A stretch of DNA of 64,000 nucleotides from Flavobacterium aquariorum (GTDB taxonomy: Bacteria > Bacteroidota > Bacteroidia > Flavobacteriales > Flavobacteriaceae). Shown here piece by piece: positions 59,330 to 64,000 of this stretch; position 1 is the stretch's first letter, and every line of letters begins with the position of its first letter. The stretch is taken from contig NZ_QKXH01000012.1 in the NCBI RefSeq assembly GCF_003254745.1, positions 98,033 through 162,032 on the forward strand. Reading direction: 5' to 3'. Both the position numbers and the translations under genes were made by a program. The notes beneath the pieces were generated by a model. The model was not told the DNA's origin. It did not search any database and was given only the letters and a program-made list of their open reading frames with translations.

Positions 59330-60640
59330 TTATTTCTCTCTAATATAAATATCGATTGGAACTCCTGAGAAATCCCAGTTTTCTCTAATCTTATTCTCAA
59401 GGTAACGTTTGTAAGGTTCCTTAACATATTGCGGCATATTGGCAAAAAACACAAACTGAGGTGTCTGAGTTGGCAACTGCATACAATATTTAATTTTTAC
59501 ATATTTCCCTTTAGTTGCCGGTGGCGGATAGGCCTCTATCACTTTCAACATGAATTCGTTGAATTTTGAAGTCGGTATGCGTTGCTGTCTGTTTTCATAC
59601 ACCTGAACAGTCGCTTCCAATGCTTTTAACAAACGTTGCTTAGTCAAAGCCGAAACAAAAAGAATAGGCACATCCGTAAACGGCATTAATTCCTTTTTAA
59701 TTTTCTCCTCATAATCACGGGTTGACATGGTATCTTTTTCAACCAAATCCCATTTGTTTACCAAGATTACAACGCCTTTTCGGTTTTTCTCGGCCAACCA
59801 AAAAATACTTTGGTCCTGGCCTTCAAATCCACGGGTTGCATCAATTACCAAGATACAAATATCGGCATGCTCAATTGCACGAACCGAACGCATTACGGAG
59901 TAAAACTCCAAATCTTCTTTTACTTTCGCTTTACGGCGAATACCTGCCGTATCTACCAAGTTAAATTCAAAACCAAAACGGTCAAATTTTGTATCAATTG
60001 CATCACGAGTAGTACCCGCAATATCAGTTACCATAAAACGTTCTTTACCAATCAATGCATTGATAAAACTTGATTTTCCTGCATTAGGACGACCTACCAC
60101 AGCAAAACGAGGCAAAACTACCTCTTCTTGAACGGGTTCCGGTTTCACTGGGAAAGCTTCAATCAAAGCATCCAATAAATCCCCAGTTCCACTTCCAGAA
60201 ATACTGGCAAAAGTGTAATACTCACCTAAACCAAGGTTATAAAACTCAAGAGCGTCTTTTTCACGCATGGCATTATCTACCTTATTTACCGCTAATAAAA
60301 CAGGTTTGGTCACTTTACGCAACAAACGCGCAACAACATCATCCATTGGGGTAATCCCCTCTTCAACATCTACAACAAATATAATAACATCCGCTTCATC
60401 TATAGCCAATTCTACTTGTTTACGGATTTCACCTTCAAAAACATCATCCGATCCACGAATGTATCCTCCCGTATCAATCACAGAAAACTCTTTTCCGTTC
60501 CACTCGCTTTTACCGTAGTTTCTATCTCTGGTAACTCCAGAAACTGAATCTACAATAGCTTCTCTTCTTTGTATCAGCCTATTAAAAAGGGTTGATTTCC
60601 CTACATTAGGTCTTCCTACTATCGCAACAATATTGTTCAT
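59330..60640 (-). CDS. der: ribosome biogenesis GTPase Der (EngA)
   Basis: A 436-residue protein with two tandem GTPase domains and a KH-like end, the Der layout. G1 motifs are GRPNVGKST (8-16) and GRPNAGKSS (about 182-190); DTGG and DTAG are the G3 motifs; NKVD and NKWD the G4 motifs. It acts in 50S ribosomal subunit assembly. On the minus strand TTG (60725-60723) and TACCTTTG (60702-60695) with a 20-base spacer make a good promoter. Confidence 0.96.
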   Translation of the reverse strand: MNNIVAIVGRPNVGKSTLFNRLIQRREAIVDSVSGVTRDRNYGKSEWNGKEFSVIDTGGYIRGSDDVFEGEIRKQVELAIDEADVIIFVVDVEEGITPMDDVVARLLRKVTKPVLLAVNKVDNAMREKDALEFYNLGLGEYYTFASISGSGTGDLLDALIEAFPVKPEPVQEEVVLPRFAVVGRPNAGKSSFINALIGKERFMVTDIAGTTRDAIDTKFDRFGFEFNLVDTAGIRRKAKVKEDLEFYSVMRSVRAIEHADICILVIDATRGFEGQDQSIFWLAEKNRKGVVILVNKWDLVEKDTMSTRDYEEKIKKELMPFTDVPILFVSALTKQRLLKALEATVQVYENRQQRIPTSKFNEFMLKVIEAYPPPATKGKYVKIKYCMQLPTQTPQFVFFANMPQYVKEPYKRYLENKIRENWDFSGVPIDIYIREK

Positions 60641-60694
60641 AATATAAATTCAAATATTTATTTCTCCCGAATACTGTTTTCCAGTTTCGGGTTG

Positions 60695-60725
60695 CAAAGG
60701 TAGTGTTTAAAACCATGAATATCAA
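60695..60725 (-). promoter_or_regulatory. promoter of der
   Basis: TTG (60725-60723), 20-base spacer, TACCTTTG (60702-60695) on the minus strand. Confidence 0.65.
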
Positions 60726-60780
60726 TTTTTTTGGTATATTCGCCACAGCTTGTTCCCTTAACCGCTTCATTTAGAAAATT

Positions 60781-61278
60781 ATGGATGCCAATAATGAGAT
60801 TCGTTTGCGTTTGCGCTTCTACAAAGAAATCGATTTAAACATTGATACTTTGCGTCAAAAATTCATCCATTTTACAACCACCAATTCCCAGGATTTCATT
60901 CTAAAAATAAAAGAATACCACATTTGGATCAACATCAAAGGACCCAAAAAAGCCTATTGGTCACCGCATTTGCACCTAGAAATGGAATCCAAAGGCGATA
61001 ATCAAACCCACATCCGCGGATTGTTTGGCCCCGACCCCGATTTATGGACGTTTTTCATGTTTTTGCATTTCATGATAGCAGGAACATTCATCATTTTTTG
61101 CAGTATCGCCTACTCTGACACTATTTTAAAAAAATCCACAACAGGTGATTTTGTCGTGATGTCCCTGATGGTTTTCGCTTGGTTCTTGCTCTACGTAATC
61201 GCCAAACAAATCCGAAGCAACGGCGAAAAACAAATGAACGATATTGAAAAAATATTTCTAGAAATCTTAGAATCTTAA
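60781..61278 (+). CDS. conserved hypothetical two-helix membrane protein
   Basis: A 165-residue protein with a soluble N-terminal part (1 to ~85) and two hydrophobic segments (about 88-110 and 126-145) followed by a charged tail. I know of no function. The segment YWSPHLHLEMES and GLFGPDPDLWTFFMFLHF look well constrained. It is divergent from der. Confidence 0.7.
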   Translation: MDANNEIRLRLRFYKEIDLNIDTLRQKFIHFTTTNSQDFILKIKEYHIWINIKGPKKAYWSPHLHLEMESKGDNQTHIRGLFGPDPDLWTFFMFLHFMIAGTFIIFCSIAYSDTILKKSTTGDFVVMSLMVFAWFLLYVIAKQIRSNGEKQMNDIEKIFLEILES

Positions 61279-61651
61279 GTATAGAGTAATTAGTAAAAAG
61301 TAATTAGTGATTAGCTTTTGAGTGTGTCAATTTTGAATTCATCTATATTATGTTGGATCTTTTGCTAATCACCAATGACTAATTACTAATCACTAAAAAT
61401 TTCGGTAGCCAATCCAACTCTCCATTACAACTCCTCGTTCAAAAAGGAGTTGTTCCAATGCGCTTGCTCGAGCTTCTTCCAGTCGCTCTACAACCACAAG
61501 AACAACAACCTTTTTTCACTGCGGGGTTTTCATTTCGATCCGGGCTAAAAAAAATCAGCATTAGAACAAATTCCAATACTGATTTTAAACTATTTTATTT
61601 CATAGAAAATTAAAAAGCTATTCACTAATTACTTTTCACTAATTACTTTTT
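61279..61651. other. 373-bp intergenic region with repeats
   Basis: AT-rich GTAATTAGT-type repeats (61279-61315 and, inverted, 61363-61399) surround a family-2 element (61402-61548); a hairpin that may end era transcription follows (61551-61585). No gene is seen. Confidence 0.7.
61402..61548 (-). repeat. dispersed hairpin repeat (family 2), copy 3
   Basis: On the minus strand it starts AGCCCGGATCGAAATGAAAA and ends GGATTGGCTACCGAAA. A perfect stem ACAACTCCT (61427-61435) / AGGAGTTGT (61445-61453) lies near one end. Confidence 0.6.
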
Positions 61652-62533
61652 TTACTGATTATATCCAAAACGCTTCAACATATTTGCGTTGCTTCTCCAG
61701 TTTTTATTCACTTTCACGTACAATTCAATATGGATTTGCTTCCCGAAGAATTTCTCCAAATCCACACGGGCATCCATTCCCACTTTTTTCAAAGCAGCAC
61801 CTTTATGACCAATAACGATTCCTTTTTGGGTATCACGTTCCACCATAATCAAAGAACGAATACGGATGATATTCTCATCTTCGAAAAACTCTTCGGTTAC
61901 GATTTCAACTGCGTATGGAATTTCTTTGCTGTAATTCAATAATATTTTTTCACGAATCGTTTCGTTAACAAAGAAACGTTCCGGTTTATCTGTCAATTGA
62001 TCTTTTGGGTAATACGCAGGTGATTCCGGCAACAATGAAATAATTCTTTGAAAAACTTCAGGCACATTAAAATTCTGCAAAGCAGATATTGGATAAATTT
62101 CAGCATTCGGCACTTTGGCGGTCCAAAAAGCTACTTGCTCTTCCAACTGTGCTTGATTCGAATTGTCAATTTTGTTTAATAATAACAAAACCGGAATTTT
62201 CGAATGGATAATTTTATTAAAAAAAGCTTCGTCTTTCAATTCTTGCTCACCAATTTCTACCATATAGATTAAAACATCGGCATCTTCAAAAGCGGACTTC
62301 ACAAAGTTCATCATCGATTCCTGCATTTCGTAGGCCGGTTTGATGATCCCAGGCGTATCCGACAAGATCATTTGAAAATCTTCCCCGTTTACAATCCCAA
62401 GAATTCTATGACGTGTTGTTTGTGCTTTTGACGTAATAATTGATAACCTTTCACCAACAAAGGCGTTCATTAACGTTGATTTCCCAACGTTTGGATTCCC
62501 TATGATGTTTACAAAACCTGCTTTATGTGACAT
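61652..62533 (-). CDS. era: GTPase Era
   Basis: A 293-residue GTPase that binds the 3' end of 16S rRNA during 30S maturation. G1 GNPNVGKST (about 12-20), G3 DTPG, and G4 NKID (about 119-122) form the GTPase domain; the C-terminal KH domain carries GIVIGHKGAALKKVG. A minus-strand box TACCTTTG (62561-62554) before the start is a likely -7 element. Confidence 0.96.
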   Translation of the reverse strand: MSHKAGFVNIIGNPNVGKSTLMNAFVGERLSIITSKAQTTRHRILGIVNGEDFQMILSDTPGIIKPAYEMQESMMNFVKSAFEDADVLIYMVEIGEQELKDEAFFNKIIHSKIPVLLLLNKIDNSNQAQLEEQVAFWTAKVPNAEIYPISALQNFNVPEVFQRIISLLPESPAYYPKDQLTDKPERFFVNETIREKILLNYSKEIPYAVEIVTEEFFEDENIIRIRSLIMVERDTQKGIVIGHKGAALKKVGMDARVDLEKFFGKQIHIELYVKVNKNWRSNANMLKRFGYNQ

Positions 62534-62608
62534 TTCTACTTAAATTTATGCTGCAAAGGTAGTCATATCAAGTCAATACAGGAAATAAAACATTTTTTAA
62601 AGTTTTCA

Positions 62609-62638
62609 TTGGATTTATCAAAATTCGGCGTATCTTTG
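62609..62638 (+). promoter_or_regulatory. promoter of the tRNA-fMet genes
   Basis: TTG (62609-62611), 19-base spacer, TATCTTTG (62631-62638), with the first tRNA starting 13 bases later. Confidence 0.75.
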
Positions 62639-62650
62639 CACCCGAAACAA

Positions 62651-62723
62651 CGCGGGATAGAGCAGTAGGCAGCTCGTCGGGCTCATAACCCGAAGGTCAC
62701 AGGTTCGAGTCCTGTTCCCGCTA
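62651..62723 (+). tRNA. initiator tRNA-Met (CAT), copy 1
   Basis: A 73-nt cloverleaf: acceptor CGCGGGA/TCCCGCT with an unpaired C1-T72, D stem GAGC/GCTC, anticodon stem TCGGG/CCCGA with three consecutive G-C pairs, anticodon CAT in CTCATAA, and T arm ACAGG-TTCGAGT-CCTGT. The C1-T72 mismatch and GGG/CCC stem identify it as the initiator. CCA is not encoded. Confidence 0.95.
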
Positions 62724-62758
62724 CTAAGGTAGCCTTATTGAGATTACAAAACGCGCAT

Positions 62759-62831
62759 CGCGGGATAGAGCAGTAGGCAGCTCGTCGGGCTCATAACCCG
62801 AAGGTCACAGGTTCGAGTCCTGTTCCCGCTA
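62759..62831 (+). tRNA. initiator tRNA-Met (CAT), copy 2
   Basis: Identical over its full 73 nt to the first copy, 35 bases further on. A terminator follows directly. Confidence 0.95.
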
Positions 62832-62865
62832 CTAGAAAAGCTTCAGAGAAATCTGAAGCTTTTTT
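62781..62865 (+). repeat. direct repeat, left copy (tRNA-fMet 3' half plus terminator)
   Basis: This stretch recurs in degraded form at 63674-63761. The right copy has the same T arm (CACAGGTTCGAGTCC), and the last 35 bases differ at one position only. The two copies flank the truC-like gene. Confidence 0.8.
62836..62865 (+). terminator. terminator of the tRNA-fMet pair
   Basis: AAAGCTTCAGA and TCTGAAGCTTT form a perfect stem with GAAA-type loop, followed by Ts. Confidence 0.88.
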
Positions 62866-62959
62866 CTTTTTAACCATCTTTCTCAACGTCTCTTTGTGTT
62901 CACGAGCGGGACGCTCGCGCCAGCAGGGTAACATAATCAACAGTATAAAAAACATTGAA

Positions 62960-63658
62960 ATGTTAGAAATTCTTTACCAAGATGAATATATTATAGCAAT
63001 TAATAAACCAAGTGGATTGTTGGTTCACAAATCATTTTATGCGCGCGATGCAAAAGTTTATGCTATTCAAGAATTGAGAAATCAAATAGGAGGGCAACAC
63101 GTTTATCCTATTCATCGGTTAGACCGAAAAACTTCTGGTATCTTATTATTTGCGTTAGATAAAGAGATTTTAAAAATTATGAATGATCGTTTTGCCACAC
63201 GCGAAGTCGAAAAAAAGTATTTAGCAATTTTACGTGGTTGGTCACCCGAAGAACTAACGATTGATTATGATTTAACCAATGATGATGACATTAAACAAAA
63301 TGCGATAACATACTTTCATCGTTTGCAAAATGCCGAAGTCGAGTTAGAATTTAACAATCAACCAACGTCACGATATTGTTTGGTAGAAGCGATTCCTGAA
63401 ACTGGACGTATGCATCAATTACGAAAACATTTCAAACATATTTTTCATCCCATTTTAGGAAGTCGCCCACATGGTTGTAACAAACAAAATAAATTATGGT
63501 TGGAGAATTATGAGCTGAAAGGAATGATGCTTCATGCACATCAGTTAATTTTTAATCATCCAATAAAAAATGAACAACTAATCTTGAATGCAAAGATTAA
63601 TGAAGAGTTTAGCAGAGTAGGTATTATTCTTAATCTAGATTTGAGTAAGTATAAATAG
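62960..63658 (+). CDS. truC: RluA-family pseudouridine synthase, TruC-like
   Basis: A 232-residue pseudouridine synthase starting at ATG 62960 (MLEILYQDEYIIAINKPSG); the longer frame to 62894 begins in a GC-rich stretch unlike the protein. The catalytic Asp is in HRLDRKTSGILLF, the RluA-family motif II. Length and the start without an S4 domain fit TruC, which modifies U65 in tRNA-Asp. The call to TruC rather than another RluA-type enzyme is moderate. The gene lies between two copies of the tRNA-fMet end, so it may sit in an inserted segment. Confidence 0.85.
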   Translation: MLEILYQDEYIIAINKPSGLLVHKSFYARDAKVYAIQELRNQIGGQHVYPIHRLDRKTSGILLFALDKEILKIMNDRFATREVEKKYLAILRGWSPEELTIDYDLTNDDDIKQNAITYFHRLQNAEVELEFNNQPTSRYCLVEAIPETGRMHQLRKHFKHIFHPILGSRPHGCNKQNKLWLENYELKGMMLHAHQLIFNHPIKNEQLILNAKINEEFSRVGIILNLDLSKYK

Positions 63659-63673
63659 AATAATAATTTGTAA

Positions 63674-63761
63674 CTCATCGGGCTCGTATCCGCCGCCGCG
63701 GACACAGGTTCGAGTCCCGCTCCCCTACTAGAAAAGCTTCAGAGAAATCTGGAGCTTTTTT
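63674..63761 (+). pseudogene. degraded tRNA-fMet 3' half with terminator
   Basis: It starts CTCATCGGGCTC as in the D/anticodon part of the tRNAs, then diverges (anticodon loop altered, anticodon stem broken, acceptor 3' side CTCCCCTA), keeps CACAGGTTCGAGTCC, and ends with an almost perfect copy of the tRNA terminator (63731-63760). It lacks a 5' half. Confidence 0.8.
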
Positions 63762-63825
63762 CGATTAATTGCTTTGTGCATTTACGTCCTTAAGCTTCTA
63801 AACTTTTTTCATACATTATTCATAC

Positions 63826-63852
63826 ACTATCCATGCCTTTGATACGCCTTTG
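63826..63852 (+). repeat. small tandem repeat near the window end
   Basis: GCCTTTGATAC is followed directly by GCCTTTGATAT (about 63835-63856), preceded by two CATACA-type units. The function is unknown. Confidence 0.4.
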
Positions 63853-63973
63853 ATATGTACTGTGTGCCGTCCTTGACCCGTCCTGAAATAACTATACAGA
63901 TTATTAAATAAATCCTAATATAGTTATACAAATATAATTCTTAATCCTAAACTTACTATACAACTGTTTTTTT

Positions 63974-64000
63974 ATGGCTAAATTTTTTATTGTAATTCTT
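63974..64000 (+). CDS. possible gene start at the window edge
   Basis: ATG at 63974 opens MAKFFIVIL and runs off the window. Nine codons are too few to support a call. Confidence 0.2.

Noticed and set aside
59722..60518. Long plus-strand frames opposite der
   Set aside because: They are antisense shadows of a well-supported GTPase gene and show no protein family pattern.
62894..62959. Upstream extension of truC
   Set aside because: The extra 22 residues come from a GC-rich non-coding stretch after the tRNA terminator; family similarity begins at ATG 62960.
63974..64000. Integrase gene start at the window edge
   Set aside because: An integrase would fit the tRNA repeat, but nine codons give no family signal, so only a possible start is listed.

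Overview
The window looks like chromosomal DNA of a Flavobacterium-type bacterium (Bacteroidota, Flavobacteriaceae). Grounds: AT-rich sequence; proteins typical of the group (TamL/TamB, GSCFA, DUF4136, DUF4230, DUF5522, MbnP, long-form urocanase); and recurrent TAnnTTTG -7 promoter boxes with few obvious Shine-Dalgarno sequences. Family names come from motif and sequence recognition by eye; no search was run.

Layout. 1-6 kb: the end of L-aspartate oxidase, a HAD phosphatase, a PhyH dioxygenase divergent from an AraC regulator, two SRPBCC proteins around a GT39-type glycosyltransferase. 6-12.2 kb: a YhcC-like radical SAM protein, then a compact molybdenum-cofactor operon on the minus strand (modE-like regulator, mobA, moaD, moeB-rhodanese, moaE, moaC-mogA fusion, moaA) with a perfect inverted repeat resembling a ModE operator at its promoter. 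12.3-15.8 kb: DUF5995, glycogen synthase, AI-2E exporter family. 15.8-18.9 kb: a small accessory stretch (decayed VOC gene, VOC, ABM, D-2-hydroxyacid dehydrogenase, Cass2-like), followed by moeA. 20.1-23.7 kb: a probable copper locus with an MbnP-like lipoprotein, an MbnH-like di-haem peroxidase, an outer-membrane protein with a CxxCxC segment and a small CxxxC protein. 23.9-34.5 kb: Spy-like duplicated protein, hemL, LysM glucosaminidase, ACC-deaminase-like enzyme, mini-metalloprotease, DUF5522, hutU, DUF4136, truncated haemoglobin, a 21-bp minisatellite, aromatic amino acid hydroxylase. 34.6-46.7 kb: tamL, tamB, DUF4230, GSCFA, alaS. 47.1-50.5 kb: M23 peptidase, MerR, LemA, two TPM proteins. 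50.6-58.9 kb: WG-repeat protein, Rrf2 regulator, a tiny Met/Cys-ending leader peptide, TonB receptor, DUF2490, ChrA. 59-64 kb: der, era, two initiator tRNAs, a truC-like gene flanked by a copy of the tRNA 3' half and its terminator, and a non-coding end.

The most noteworthy non-gene signals are: (i) a dispersed intergenic element with a three-way-junction fold whose outer and distal stems covary between copies; (ii) a second hairpin element family starting AGCCC; (iii) the 32-codon leader ORF in which six of the last seven codons are Met or Cys, between an Rrf2 gene and a TonB receptor; (iv) the 21-bp GGCGNGCC minisatellite; (v) 7-bp tandem repeats inside two coding regions; (vi) the tRNA-fMet direct repeat around truC. 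Several starts were moved downstream of the longest open frame because a -7 box overlaps or abuts the upstream start.
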